From: JAEELC01 sp963628445
Lineage (GTDB): Bacteria > Bacillota_I > Bacilli_A > Acholeplasmatales > Anaeroplasmataceae
Assembly (NCBI GenBank): GCA_963628445.1
Contig: CAVGEZ010000002.1
Span: 1-64,000 of the forward strand
Reading direction: 5' to 3'
Length of the DNA stretch: 64,000 bases
The notes beneath the pieces were generated by a model, which saw nothing but the letters and a program-made list of their open reading frames with translations, did not search any database and was not told where the DNA came from. This document shows positions 55,467 to 64,000 of the stretch, in pieces. Numbering within the stretch: the stretch's first letter is position 1; each line of letters starts with the position of its first letter. The position numbers and the translations under genes were made by a program.

Positions 55467-56507
55467 TTAACGTTCCTCCTTAAATTCATCTAAAAATCTT
55501 ATATCATTAGTGTAGAAATTTCTAATGTCATCAATACCATATTTAAGCATTGCGACTCTTTCAACACCTACACCAAATGCAAATCCTTGAATTTCATTTG
55601 GATCATATCCAGACATTTCAAGTACATGGTTGTTTACCATACCAGCACCTAAAACCTCAATCCAACCTGTTCCTTTACATGTAGGGCAACCTTTACCACC
55701 ACATCTAGCACAAGATACGTCAACTTCTACGCTTGGTTCAGTGAATGGGAAGAATGATGGACGAAGTCTAATCTCTCTATCCTTACCAAACATAGCCTTT
55801 GCAATAGAAAGTAGAGCACCCTTTAAATCACCCATAGTGATGTCTTTACCAAGTACTAATCCTTCCATTTGCATGAATTGATGAGAGTGAGTTGCATCAT
55901 CTGCATCTCTTCTATAAACCTTACCTGGGCAAATAATCTTAATAGGTTTGCCCTCTTTAAGTTCCATTGTACGAGCTTGAACTGGTGAAGTTTGGCTACG
56001 TAATAATCTTTCTGCATCAATATAGAATGTATCTTGCATATCACGTGCAGGATGACCCTTAGGTAAATTTAGTTTTTCAAAACAATATAAATCAGTTTCA
56101 ATTTCAGGTCCTTCAGCAATCTCATATCCTTGAGCTATAAATAAATCTTCCATTTCTTCGATAGTCTTCATTAAAGGATGGATTGTACCAACCTTAAAAT
56201 CATAACCAGGAAGAGTAACATCAATTTTTTCTTGATTAATTTTTTCATTAATCTCTTGATCGGTTAATTCTTTTAATTTAGCTTCATATAAATCACTAAT
56301 ACCTTGTTTAGTATTATTAGAAAGTTGACCTACTTCTTTTCTTTCTTCAGGGCTTAAATTACGCATATTTGCCATAATTTCAGCTAAAGGTCCCTTCTTA
56401 CCTAACCATTTAGATTTTTCATTAGCTAATTCAATCTTGTTTTTGATTTTTGCAAAGCTTTCTTTAGCATTTTCTAAAGCTTTTTCCAAATCTTCTTTCA
56501 TACTCAT
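55467..56507 (-). CDS. pheS: Phenylalanyl-tRNA synthetase alpha subunit
   Basis: The 346-aa alpha chain holds the class II catalytic site: an N-terminal coiled coil (residues 1-85), then THSHQFMQMEGLVLG, FPFTEPSVEVDV and GFAFGVGVERVAML. Its four Cys (CARCGGKGCPTC) are an insertion seen in some Firmicutes and may bind zinc. AGGAGG precedes the ATG. Expression is set by the T-box leader. Confidence 0.97.
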   Translation of the reverse strand: MSMKEDLEKALENAKESFAKIKNKIELANEKSKWLGKKGPLAEIMANMRNLSPEERKEVGQLSNNTKQGISDLYEAKLKELTDQEINEKINQEKIDVTLPGYDFKVGTIHPLMKTIEEMEDLFIAQGYEIAEGPEIETDLYCFEKLNLPKGHPARDMQDTFYIDAERLLRSQTSPVQARTMELKEGKPIKIICPGKVYRRDADDATHSHQFMQMEGLVLGKDITMGDLKGALLSIAKAMFGKDREIRLRPSFFPFTEPSVEVDVSCARCGGKGCPTCKGTGWIEVLGAGMVNNHVLEMSGYDPNEIQGFAFGVGVERVAMLKYGIDDIRNFYTNDIRFLDEFKEER

Positions 56508-56524
56508 AATTTTGTTCCTCCTAA

Positions 56525-56760
56525 AATAAAAAAACGTCCTTCAGTAAAAAGGACGAATTATCGTGGTACCACCTTTGTTCAAGTATTTAACTTGCACTCT
56601 AAACGTCTTAACGCGACACACGGATTTGATTAGAATCACTAGAAAGTGAATTCAATATAATTTACCTTAAAGCTCTCATCAAACGCTTATTTTCTGTAAA
56701 GATAATTATTATATTTACTACTCTTCCATCATTGTTTTAAACACTAGACATATTATATAT
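56525..56760 (-). promoter_or_regulatory. T-box leader of pheST (Phe specifier UUC)
   Basis: On the minus strand the specifier loop contains GAA-TTC-AC with UUC at 56648-56650. The T-box GGTGGTACCACG lies at about 56562-56575. The terminator CGTCCTTTTTACTGAAGGACG runs into seven T at about 56528-56557. The middle stems lie between. Uncharged tRNA-Phe would promote antitermination. Confidence 0.92.
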
Positions 56761-56859
56761 AAATTCATTCTATATTTCAAGTTTTTTAATTTTTTAAATC
56801 TTTTAATTTATTATAGTTAATCACATTAAATTTATGTTATAATCCTAATAGGTGATACA

Positions 56860-57276
56860 ATGGCTCGCGCAATAATTAAAAAAACAGGATATAATGCATA
56901 TGTTGATAATCTAGATCCAACAGATGAAATTAAAACTCTATACTTAGGACCTAAATATGAAGCAATTCATATAAATAATAGTTTTGACGAACACAATATT
57001 TTAGTTATATCAAACCCTCTAGGTTTTGAATCAGGACTAGAACCAAATATATTTGTCTATGATAGTGAAAAAGATATTCCTGTTACAAGATGTCTATTTG
57101 GTAATGTAATATTTTATAAATATGAAAATAATTCCTATTCAGATTTAACTGATCTAGATATCGAATTTATTTTCGATTATATTAATACATACAATATGAC
57201 AGAAAAAGATAAAGCTATGGCTGGTTTGTTCCAATATGATCCTAAAGATATAGCCCTAAGATTTAACAAAAAATAG
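56860..57276 (+). CDS. Hypothetical protein, DUF3846-like
   Basis: The 138-aa soluble product contains a middle block with NNSFDEHNILVISNP, a short strand-rich part and DLTDLDIEFIFDYI near the C-terminus. The order resembles DUF3846, small proteins common in phages and Firmicute accessory DNA, but the match is from memory and weak. The ribosome binding site AGGTGA is 4 bases ahead of the ATG. It ends in TAG before a bidirectional terminator. No phage genes are nearby. Confidence 0.55.
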   Translation: MARAIIKKTGYNAYVDNLDPTDEIKTLYLGPKYEAIHINNSFDEHNILVISNPLGFESGLEPNIFVYDSEKDIPVTRCLFGNVIFYKYENNSYSDLTDLDIEFIFDYINTYNMTEKDKAMAGLFQYDPKDIALRFNKK

Positions 57277-57282
57277 GTATTA

Positions 57283-57312
57283 AAAAACTAGAAATTAAAT
57301 TCTAGTTTTTTT
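57283..57312. terminator. Bidirectional terminator
   Basis: AAAAACTAGAA and TTCTAGTTTTT pair around ATTAAA between the DUF3846-like gene and the convergent 386-aa gene. Confidence 0.75.
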
Positions 57313-58471
57313 AATTTTCTTTAACCAAATCATAATTACATTCTTCACCCTCGACATGTTTTAGGGCTTGAATTAAATCAGCTAAATATTTTTTTAAATC
57401 AATATTTTTATAGTTAAATGTATATCCACAAAGCCATGAATACATATCCACCATTCCAATTAAAATGGTTGATATTTGAGAAATACCAACATTTACTAAT
57501 CTATTCCAATCAATATCTAATAATAAAAAGTTAGAATGTACATAATTAGACCAATTTGCATACCATTCATAGTACTCATCAAGACCTACTATCTTAGCCA
57601 TAGTTTTAACTCTATACATCTTCTTTGATTGATCAGATTGGAATTCATTTATAGAATCTAACCATCCATAATCAATATATTTACTTCTTAATGTCATATT
57701 AGTAGGGTTTATTCCATGAGCTTCTAAATATTTATCAACACTCTTAACATTAACTTTTAATTCCTCATTAATCTTAAGTTTATTATGAACTTCAAATGAT
57801 TCTAGAGCTTCAGGATGTTTTGCAAGAGTTGTAATAATTATTACTTGTTCAATAAATGTTCTAAGAGTAATAAAACCTTGAGAATAAGCGTGACGTGATA
57901 ATAAAACAAGAGTTGAAATTAAAGAATACATTGCTTCTTTCAAATAAATAGGAAATAAATAAAATAATCTATTATCATTATGTAATTTATACATTGATTC
58001 CATATCAGATTTTGAATTTATTCTATTAATTAATATTTTTGCAATAGAATAATCAACCGATACTATTGGAGTATATGAGAACTTATTATAATTAATTTCT
58101 TCATAAGATTCAGACATGGTGATTATTTGCATTAAAGATTGAGTTGCAATGCTTCTTTTAAAATTCTCATCATTCTCAAGTTTATCTTTATCTGCTTCGC
58201 TCAAATTAGCTGTTGTAAATCTATAATTTTGAATAATAGTACCAGTTAATAAAATAGCTGTTAAATTATCATCTAAAAAGAAATTATTACCAATTGAAGA
58301 TATAATCATAGATCTATAATTTGCATCCTCTAAAATCATATCTCTTATAGATAAAATTAAATCTTGATTACCAATGTCTGATAATGTTCTTTTAAGTTTT
58401 TGTTCTCTATATAATTCTACACCCTCAATTATTTGTTTAAGGGTTTTATTTTCTTCTTCTAGTGTTGACAT
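57311..58471 (-). CDS. Hypothetical helical protein, DUF5677-like
   Basis: The 386-aa product has an N-terminal coiled-coil start (LEEENKTLKQII), a long helical body with SRHAYSQGFITLRTFIEQ (residues about 195-215), and a later WSNYVHSNF. This arrangement of an Arg-rich helix and a later His resembles DUF5677/HEPN-like proteins seen in Firmicutes. Function unknown. GTAGGTGAG precedes the ATG. It stands alone between the terminator and the feo cluster. Confidence 0.6.
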   Translation of the reverse strand: MSTLEEENKTLKQIIEGVELYREQKLKRTLSDIGNQDLILSIRDMILEDANYRSMIISSIGNNFFLDDNLTAILLTGTIIQNYRFTTANLSEADKDKLENDENFKRSIATQSLMQIITMSESYEEINYNKFSYTPIVSVDYSIAKILINRINSKSDMESMYKLHNDNRLFYLFPIYLKEAMYSLISTLVLLSRHAYSQGFITLRTFIEQVIIITTLAKHPEALESFEVHNKLKINEELKVNVKSVDKYLEAHGINPTNMTLRSKYIDYGWLDSINEFQSDQSKKMYRVKTMAKIVGLDEYYEWYANWSNYVHSNFLLLDIDWNRLVNVGISQISTILIGMVDMYSWLCGYTFNYKNIDLKKYLADLIQALKHVEGEECNYDLVKEN

Positions 58472-58529
58472 ATACTCACCTACTTACTCATTTATTATAT
58501 GATAATTAGTTTAATTTAACAATTCTAAA

Positions 58530-58560
58530 AGAAAAACAATCGCATTTTATTGCGACTGTT
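58530..58560 (-). terminator. Terminator of the feo operon
   Basis: Minus-strand AACAGTCGCA pairs with TGCGATTGTT (one mismatch), then TTTCTTTT. It overlaps the last codons of the FeoB-associated gene. Confidence 0.7.
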
Positions 58561-58753
58561 CTTCTTTTAATTTTTTCTTTCTATTTTTAGCATTTTGCTT
58601 TTTCATTCTTTTAACGGCTCTTTTCATATTATTGTGACATTCTTCACAAGTATCTGAAGTTTTATATTTAACAAGCTTATAAATACGGCTTCCAAATATA
58701 TATAATACAAAAGATGCGCTAAGAACGATAACAATAATTTCTAAGAATACCAT
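58547..58753 (-). CDS. FeoB-associated Cys-rich membrane protein
   Basis: The 68-aa protein has one N-terminal TM helix (residues 2-22), then a CEECHNNM motif with two Cys and one His, and a strongly basic C-terminus. This is the layout of the FeoB-associated Cys-rich family, which follows feoB in many Firmicutes and may help iron release. It begins one base after the feoB stop. Confidence 0.85.
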   Translation of the reverse strand: MVFLEIIVIVLSASFVLYIFGSRIYKLVKYKTSDTCEECHNNMKRAVKRMKKQNAKNRKKKLKEEQSQ

Positions 58754-58754
58754 A

Positions 58755-61250
58755 TTAGATAGCTTGTGCCTTCTTAGAATCTATATTCTTATTAATGTAG
58801 TGAATTGCAAAGCATAAACATACTGCTAGAGCTGCAATAATGAATATTGTCCACCACCAAGAACCAACTAAGTATACGATACAAGAAACGATGTATGAGC
58901 AAACAATCCAGAATACTACTGTTGAAGCAAACTTACCTTGAGGTGCTTCAGCTTTTGCTGTAGATACAGCAGCGAAACATGGAATAGTAGTCATATTAAA
59001 TGCAATAAATGCAATTAATCCTGGGATCTTAATACCTGTAGCAGTAATCATTTGACTAGCTGCACTAATACCTTCTTCTGAATCAATTGAAGCTTGGTAA
59101 ATATTAGCAAACGCATTAGCAATTTGAGCATTGTCACCAGTTTGTGCTGCATTAGCTAAAATAGTAGGTCCTACTGTAGCTGCAAGAACAGCAAATGTTG
59201 CAATAACGTTCTCTTTGGCAATTAAACCTGTTACAGCAGCTACAACGAATACCCAACCAGCACTTCTACCAAGTTGAGAACCGAATCCAAGAGGTGTTAC
59301 GAAAGGTTGAACTAATTGACCAATACCTGCAAGAATTGAATCTTCAGTTGATAAATAACCCGGAGCAGATATAATTTCATTGTATTTTGCATAACATTCT
59401 AACCAGAATTGTTCGCTTTGTACTTCAGTTAAACCTTCAATAATATTATTATCACCAATAATTAATTCTTCAATATTCCATTCTGCACTAGCAGCAACTT
59501 CGTCAACTATAGATTGTAAATCAACTTGTTCAATATATTGCCAGCTCCAAGTAAATGATTGTAAGAACCAAATTAAAATCGTTGAAGCTAAAATGATAGT
59601 AAATGCTTTCTTAACGAAGTGTTTACCTTTATCCCAAACATGTAATCCAAGTGGTTTTAAACCAGGTCTATGATATGCAGGTAATTCCATAATAAATGGA
59701 GGAACCTTACCACGCATTGTTGTATTACGCATGATTACAACAGCAATAATAGCTGTAACCATACCTAATAAATACATACCAAGAGTAATTAAGTCTGCAT
59801 TACCAACTCCAAAGTATGATACTATACCACCACCGATAGCAGTAAGGATAGGTAATTTTGCACCACATGAGAAGAATGGAATAACTCTAATAGTTGCAAG
59901 ACGTTCATTATCTTCTGATAAAGTACGAGTATTAATCATTGCAGGTACTGAACAACCAAATCCCATGATCATAGGCATGAATGCACGTCCTGAAAGACCA
60001 AATTTTCTAAATATTCTATCTAGAATGAATGCTACACGTGCCATGTAACCTGAATCTTCTAGAATTGAGAAGAATGCAAATAACAATAAGATTTGTGGTA
60101 CAAATGAAAGTACTGAGAAGATACCTGCAAGTACACCATCACAAATAAATCCAACAAGCCAAGCTGGTGCGTTAGCATTGCTTAAACCAGTATTAGCTAA
60201 TTCAGTTAACTTATCAGTAATATTAGTTAAGAAACTTTGTAATATTACACCAGGTGAATTAATTCCTGCATCAGTATAGAACAATCCCTCAAACATTGTA
60301 CCTTCTGCAAATGGTGCTTTATCAGCAAACAATTTACCAAGATATAAGAAATTCTCTGAGAATGTTAAATGGAACATTACAAATAAAATTAAGATAAAAA
60401 TTGGAATACCTAACCATTTATTTGTTAAAATTTTGTCAGCTTTGTCTGATTTAGTTAATTTCTTTTCAGATTCATGCTTAGTTTTTGAATTAGAGAAATG
60501 AGCAGTGATATATTTATATCTTGAGTCAGCTGCAACAGCTTCTAAGTCATTACCAAATGTTTCATCATTATAAGTTGATTTGAAATCATCAATTAATTTT
60601 ACATATTCTTCATGACCTTTAAGTTCAATTTCATCATTTTCAATTAACTTAATCGCATGGAATAATGGATGCTTAACATTTTCTGATTTGTATGCGTTAG
60701 TTACATTAGTAATTAAGTTACCGATACTTGATTCGGCTAATACACTAGTACCAGTTCTTGGGTTTAATGAAGTGTTATAAGCTTCCTTCATTAATGTATC
60801 AATACCATTTTCTTTTACAGCAGAAATAGCTACAACAGGACAACCTAATTCCTTAGATAATTTGGCTACATCAACAGTGTCTCCGTTTTTCTCAAGTAAA
60901 TCCATCATATTTAACGCAACAATTACTGGAACATCCATTTCAAGTAATTGAGTAGTTAAATATAAGTTACGCTCAAGGTTTGTAGCGTCAACTATATTAA
61001 TAATACAGTCTGGATTTTCTTCTAAAATATAATTTCTTGAAATAACTTCTTCTGGAGTATAAGGTGATAAAGAATAAATACCAGGCAAGTCAATAATATA
61101 AGCGTCTTCTTCAAGCTTCTTATAATGACCTTCCTTTTTATCAACTGTTACACCAGGCCAGTTACCTACATGAGCAGTAGATCCTGTTAATGCGTTAAAT
61201 AATGTTGTTTTACCACAGTTAGGATTACCGGCAAGGGCAAATTTCTTCAT
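58755..61250 (-). CDS. feoB: Ferrous iron transporter FeoB
   Basis: FeoB imports Fe2+. The 831-aa product has an N-terminal GTPase (GNPNCGKTTLFN at residues 8-19, DLPGIYSLSPYTPEE, NMMDL), a helical spacer, and a membrane domain with two Gate repeats (MIMGFGCSVPAMINTR near residue 425 and ENVIATFAVLAA near 680). It starts with TAATG overlapping the end of the second FeoA. Confidence 0.96.
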   Translation of the reverse strand: MKKFALAGNPNCGKTTLFNALTGSTAHVGNWPGVTVDKKEGHYKKLEEDAYIIDLPGIYSLSPYTPEEVISRNYILEENPDCIINIVDATNLERNLYLTTQLLEMDVPVIVALNMMDLLEKNGDTVDVAKLSKELGCPVVAISAVKENGIDTLMKEAYNTSLNPRTGTSVLAESSIGNLITNVTNAYKSENVKHPLFHAIKLIENDEIELKGHEEYVKLIDDFKSTYNDETFGNDLEAVAADSRYKYITAHFSNSKTKHESEKKLTKSDKADKILTNKWLGIPIFILILFVMFHLTFSENFLYLGKLFADKAPFAEGTMFEGLFYTDAGINSPGVILQSFLTNITDKLTELANTGLSNANAPAWLVGFICDGVLAGIFSVLSFVPQILLLFAFFSILEDSGYMARVAFILDRIFRKFGLSGRAFMPMIMGFGCSVPAMINTRTLSEDNERLATIRVIPFFSCGAKLPILTAIGGGIVSYFGVGNADLITLGMYLLGMVTAIIAVVIMRNTTMRGKVPPFIMELPAYHRPGLKPLGLHVWDKGKHFVKKAFTIILASTILIWFLQSFTWSWQYIEQVDLQSIVDEVAASAEWNIEELIIGDNNIIEGLTEVQSEQFWLECYAKYNEIISAPGYLSTEDSILAGIGQLVQPFVTPLGFGSQLGRSAGWVFVVAAVTGLIAKENVIATFAVLAATVGPTILANAAQTGDNAQIANAFANIYQASIDSEEGISAASQMITATGIKIPGLIAFIAFNMTTIPCFAAVSTAKAEAPQGKFASTVVFWIVCSYIVSCIVYLVGSWWWTIFIIAALAVCLCFAIHYINKNIDSKKAQAI

Positions 61251-61486
61251 TATTTTTCCTCCATTTCACATTCAACGAGTTCGGCTTCGTCTTTACGTAG
61301 TGTTAATTCATAACCTCTAATTGTTACTTCAATAGGGTCACCTAGTGGAGCTTTTTTCTTTAAATAAACCATAGCTCCTGGAGTAACACCCATATCAAAC
61401 AATCTTCTTCTAACTCTTCCTTCACCATTGACCTTAACTACTTTACCTTCTTGGCCAATTTGGAAATTATTTAACTTTAAAATCAT
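61250..61486 (-). CDS. feoA: FeoA domain protein (second copy)
   Basis: The 78-aa SH3-like FeoA has GQEGKVVKVNGEGRVRRRLFDMGVTPG and VTIRGYELTLRKDEA, all family marks. AAAGGAGG precedes the ATG. It is the copy next to feoB and the more canonical of the two. Confidence 0.93.
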   Translation of the reverse strand: MILKLNNFQIGQEGKVVKVNGEGRVRRRLFDMGVTPGAMVYLKKKAPLGDPIEVTIRGYELTLRKDEAELVECEMEEK

Positions 61487-61498
61487 ATTTCCTCCTTT

Positions 61499-61708
61499 TT
61501 AGGCAACTACAATTCTTGAAGCTAAATCTCTATCAATTGCAAGTCTTCCTTCTTTAATTTTTAAGACAATACTTGATGAATTAGATACAACTTCTATTAC
61601 AGAATTAATAGTAATACCTAATGATTCTAAATGTTTCTTTGTTTTTTCATCCGCTAAAATTTTAACAACCTTAATTGGTTGATTTAGTGGTGCTATCATA
61701 AGTGGCAT
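61499..61708 (-). CDS. feoA: FeoA domain protein (first copy)
   Basis: The 69-aa product is a more divergent FeoA-type SH3 protein: PLNQPIKVVKILADEKTKKHLESLGI and IKEGRLAIDRDLASRIVV. It lacks the usual G-x-R-L-x-E pattern in the first half. AGGAGG precedes the ATG. Two FeoA units ahead of feoB are common in Firmicutes. Confidence 0.87.
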   Translation of the reverse strand: MPLMIAPLNQPIKVVKILADEKTKKHLESLGITINSVIEVVSNSSSIVLKIKEGRLAIDRDLASRIVVA

Positions 61709-61747
61709 ATATACCTCCTAATAAAATAGTTAGTTTCTTCTAACTTA

Positions 61748-61773
61748 CATATGTTATTATAGACTAACATATG
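61748..61773. promoter_or_regulatory. Perfect 9-8-9 dyad over the feo promoter
   Basis: CATATGTTA (61748-61756) and TAACATATG (61765-61773) are a perfect 9-bp inverted repeat around 8 bases. It covers the minus-strand -10 TATAAT (61756-61761) and ends before the -35 TTGCAA (61779-61784; spacer 17). A repressor bound here would block the promoter, fitting iron-dependent control by a Fur- or DtxR-like protein. It does not match a Fur box I know. Confidence 0.65.
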
Positions 61774-61784
61774 ACAAATTGCAA
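61756..61784 (-). promoter_or_regulatory. Promoter of the feo operon
   Basis: TTGCAA (61779-61784), 17 bases, TATAAT (61756-61761) on the minus strand, about 48 bases before the first feoA. Confidence 0.65.
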
Positions 61785-61792
61785 CAATATAC

Positions 61793-61822
61793 ATAAAAAA
61801 AGTAGCCAATTAATGACTACTT
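61793..61822 (-). terminator. Terminator of the cysteine desulfurase-ttcA operon
   Basis: AAGTAG and CTACTT form the core of a hairpin followed by TTTTTTTAT on the minus strand. The stop of the 252-aa gene lies in the first arm. Confidence 0.7.
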
Positions 61823-62575
61823 TAATGCTATAAGTTTCTTATAATATTGTTCAATATCAAATTCTTTTTCTTTTAAATAAGATTTAAACATTTCATTATT
61901 CTTTAAATCAGTCTCAATATTAAACATCTTCTTATTAAAATCAATGAAATAAATTCTATTTTCTTTAAATGCTATATAGAAGTTAGATGAAAATCTAACT
62001 TCGCGAGCAACAAACTCATCATGCTTAAAATGATAAAGATTAGTATTTCCTTTTGCATCTAATTTATAGTTTTCAAATCCTTTAACAAATAACGAATGAT
62101 TCATATAATAATGTTCTTTGAAATTTTCACTTGTTTCATACACATACATATGTGCTAAAGCACGAGACTTTGAATCTTTAATAAATATTACATCAAATAC
62201 AAAAGCCTTAATTCCATCAAATTCAAAATTATATAAATTCTTATTTACATGTTCTACAGTTGATACAAAGTTTGAAGCTTTATACATATTTGCTGCTTCA
62301 TGTGCCTCAAGATCAAAATTATTCTTTGCAATTTCATTCAAACATTTATTAGCCCTTCTATAAATAGAGTTAATAAATAAGCCATTAACTATCGATAATA
62401 TTATACATAAACAAAAAATAGATAATAATATGATTTCACTTAAATTCATTTTATATTTTTCAATGAATAAAATATCAAATACAAATGAAACTAAAGATAT
62501 TATAGTAAGTAATATTAAAACAAGTAAAATAGTTTTAAAGATATTAACTCTTTTAAATATTTTATTAATATCCAT
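61817..62575 (-). CDS. Hypothetical protein with two N-terminal TM segments, 252 aa
   Basis: Hydrophobic stretches at about residues 13-37 and 45-67 form a membrane hairpin. The 180-residue soluble part (VEHVNKNLYNFEFDGIKAF, then KHDEFVAREVRFSSNFYIAFKENRIYFI) looks beta-rich and resembles DUF3137-like proteins in style, with no firm match. It starts 2 bases after ttcA, so it is co-transcribed with the sulfur-transfer genes, but no functional link is visible. Confidence 0.68.
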   Translation of the reverse strand: MDINKIFKRVNIFKTILLVLILLTIISLVSFVFDILFIEKYKMNLSEIILLSIFCLCIILSIVNGLFINSIYRRANKCLNEIAKNNFDLEAHEAANMYKASNFVSTVEHVNKNLYNFEFDGIKAFVFDVIFIKDSKSRALAHMYVYETSENFKEHYYMNHSLFVKGFENYKLDAKGNTNLYHFKHDEFVAREVRFSSNFYIAFKENRIYFIDFNKKMFNIETDLKNNEMFKSYLKEKEFDIEQYYKKLIALK

Positions 62576-62577
62576 GA

Positions 62578-63438
62578 TTAATCCTCATCAATTGATTTTT
62601 CATCATAGGTATCAAGGAAGTTGTGATATACTCCATCTTTCTTATAACCTAATAACATATCTAATTTAATATTAGATTGTGCTTTAAAAATATTCTTTAC
62701 AATAATAGGATTTTCTTTTTCAAGATTATGAATCAAATACTTAGTTTCAAGTCTCTTTGAACCACCGCCACCATTGTCACAAATAGCACAATTTTCAGTG
62801 AAACGACATGCACATTGAATAAACTCCAATCCGTTAAAATTCTTCCATTGGATAATATCACGTTCTCTAATTAAGTACATTGGTCTTATAACTTCCATTC
62901 CACCATAATTTTGAGAATGAAGCTTTGGAAGCATAGTTTGAACTGATCCATTTTGTAATATAGACATCATAAATGTCTCAATTACATCATCATAGTGATG
63001 ACCTAATGCAATCTTATTACATCCCATATTTTTTGCAAGTTTATATAGTGCACCTCTACGCATTCTTGCACATAGATAACAAGGTGATTTATCTGTTGAG
63101 TTTGCAATTTCAAATATATCAGTATTTTCTATTTTTGCATCTATTCCTAAAATTGATAAATTATTTAATATTTTTTGCAAATTAATTTCATTATATCCAG
63201 GATTCATTACTAAATACTTTACATTAAATTCAAAGTCAGAATGTTTCTTTAATTCTTGAAATAATTTAGCCATTAACATTGAATCCTTACCACCAGAGAT
63301 ACATACACATACAGTATCTCCTTCTTTAAGTAGCTCATAATCCTTAAGTGCACTAATAAAAGGAGCCCAAAGTTTTGAGCGATATGTTTTAATTATACTT
63401 CTTTCTATTTCTTGTTGTTTTGTTAATTCTCTTTTCAT
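62578..63438 (-). CDS. ttcA: tRNA 2-thiocytidine synthetase-like PP-loop protein TtcA
   Basis: TtcA thiolates C32 of some tRNAs. The 286-aa product has the PP-loop CISGGKDSML near residue 46, CYLCARMRRG with the CxxC that holds the Fe-S cluster, LGHHYDDVIET, and a later CAICDN. It overlaps the cysteine desulfurase by 4 bases (ATGA), which would donate sulfur. It could be another TtcA-family thiolase. Confidence 0.88.
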   Translation of the reverse strand: MKRELTKQQEIERSIIKTYRSKLWAPFISALKDYELLKEGDTVCVCISGGKDSMLMAKLFQELKKHSDFEFNVKYLVMNPGYNEINLQKILNNLSILGIDAKIENTDIFEIANSTDKSPCYLCARMRRGALYKLAKNMGCNKIALGHHYDDVIETFMMSILQNGSVQTMLPKLHSQNYGGMEVIRPMYLIRERDIIQWKNFNGLEFIQCACRFTENCAICDNGGGGSKRLETKYLIHNLEKENPIIVKNIFKAQSNIKLDMLLGYKKDGVYHNFLDTYDEKSIDED

Positions 63439-64000
63439 TTAACAATACTCCTTAAACAATCAATTAAATAATCTATCTCACTAATAGTTGTTAAATCTGA
63501 TAATGATATTCTAAAGCTAGATAGAGCTCTTGCTTTATTAGAATATACACTCATAATAGTTTTACTTGGTGTATTAGCTATAGAGCATGCACTCTTTTGA
63601 GATACACAAATATCCATATCATTAAGTTTAGCTACAGCCTCACTTGCCTTTAGGCCATTAATTGAAATATTTACTATATAAGGAAAATCAAAACTATTAA
63701 TAGTAATATTCTTTATTTCTTTTAATTTATTAACTAAATAATTATGTATATATTTAACATATTCATGTATTTCATCTTTATTTTCTAATGCGATTTCAAG
63801 AGCTTTATAAGTACTTGCAATAAGTCCTAACGGTATTGAGCCTGCTCTATAAAGCGTTGCACTCTTTCCACCGTTTATAAGTGGTGTAAGAATAGTACTT
63901 TTATTCTTAATTAGACAACCTGTTCCGATTAAACCACCAAATTTATGAGGAGTAAATGAAACTAAATCTAATTTATTTAAATCTAAATCTATTTTAGTTA
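63435..64000 (-). CDS. Cysteine desulfurase (partial, N-terminus outside the window)
   Basis: Only the C-terminal 187 codons or so are present; the gene continues beyond base 64000. The visible part has the PLP-binding Lys in SFTPHKFGG, TLYRAGSIPLGLIA, the active-site Cys in QKSACSIAN, and SFRISLS. This is the class V aminotransferase NifS/IscS family, which takes sulfur from cysteine for Fe-S clusters or thionucleosides. Directly followed by ttcA, so tRNA thiolation is the likely use. Confidence 0.9.
   Translation of the reverse strand, partial: TKIDLDLNKLDLVSFTPHKFGGLIGTGCLIKNKSTILTPLINGGKSATLYRAGSIPLGLIASTYKALEIALENKDEIHEYVKYIHNYLVNKLKEIKNITINSFDFPYIVNISINGLKASEAVAKLNDMDICVSQKSACSIANTPSKTIMSVYSNKARALSSFRISLSDLTTISEIDYLIDCLRSIVK

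Noticed and set aside
56860..57276. Prophage remnant suggested by the DUF3846-like protein
   Set aside because: No integrase, terminase, capsid or lysis gene is nearby; neighbours are housekeeping genes.
59731..60048. Plus-strand open frame inside feoB
   Set aside because: It is antisense to a clear, conserved FeoB membrane domain and has no ribosome binding site; a shadow frame.

Overview
The window is about 64 kb of a compact, very AT-rich bacterial chromosome. Low-GC Gram-positive signals are consistent throughout: strong AGGAGG-type ribosome binding sites, T-box leaders on trpS and pheST, a yybP-ykoY manganese riboswitch, DnaD, RsgA, a FakA-type kinase and a short DnaE. TAA, TAG and TGA all act as stops (uvrB ends in TGA) and the trpS T-box reads UGG, so the code is standard, not the mycoplasma code. 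Pectin-related proteins, L-serine dehydratase, oxygen-sensitive-type fumarase, PPi-type phosphofructokinase and FeoAB point to an anaerobic, probably gut-associated, uncultured member of the Bacilli near the Erysipelotrichia/Mollicutes/RF39 group. That placement is inference. No prophage, IS element, integron, CRISPR array or rRNA operon was seen.

Layout. 0.2-3.9 kb: tRNA-Leu(UAG), a short DUF4250 gene, hypotheticals, pcp and a nitroreductase, with two look-alike short leader or small RNAs around pcp. 4-8.5 kb: rlmD-sdaA-uvrB. 8.5-9.6 kb: a YhcG/DUF1016 nuclease gene whose full frame is interrupted by three TAG codons. 9.7-16.5 kb: MATE exporter, a secreted protein with a small membrane partner, GNAT, Na/Pi transporter, RNase HI and a DUF1295 protein. 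16.5-20 kb: a LysR gene facing a redox operon (flavodoxin, aldo/keto reductase, DUF4405 membrane protein, flavodoxin lipoprotein). 20.5-23.5 kb: divergent pyk and pfp sharing a control region with two perfect palindromes. 23.5-33.7 kb: DUF4353 pectin-binding-like lipoprotein, T-box-trpS, dnaE, and an XRE regulator with an Ig-like membrane-anchored protein. 33.8-36.7 kb: plsX-rnc-dnaD-nth. 36.8-41.9 kb: fumarase alpha/beta and malic enzyme, convergent with an AEC permease and GH28 polygalacturonase. 42-47 kb: a three-gene operon of an exported beta-rich protein and two ABC ATPase/permease fusions. 47-53 kb: fakA, rpmB, Mn riboswitch-mntP, rlmN-rsgA-rpe. 53-56.8 kb: T-box-pheS-pheT. 56.9-64 kb: two unknown genes, feoA-feoA-feoB-FeoB-associated protein, and the end of a cysteine desulfurase-ttcA operon.

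How it works together. Fumarase plus malic enzyme can turn fumarate into pyruvate through malate, and serine dehydratase and pyruvate kinase also make pyruvate. GH28 and the DUF4353 lipoprotein suggest use of pectin fragments. Fe-S proteins (SdaA, RlmD, RlmN, Nth, fumarase) are matched by iron uptake (Feo) and a cysteine desulfurase. The least explained parts are the 42-47 kb exported-protein/ABC operon, the two promoter-hairpin-terminator leader RNAs at 2.4 and 3.2 kb, and the triple-amber YhcG gene.
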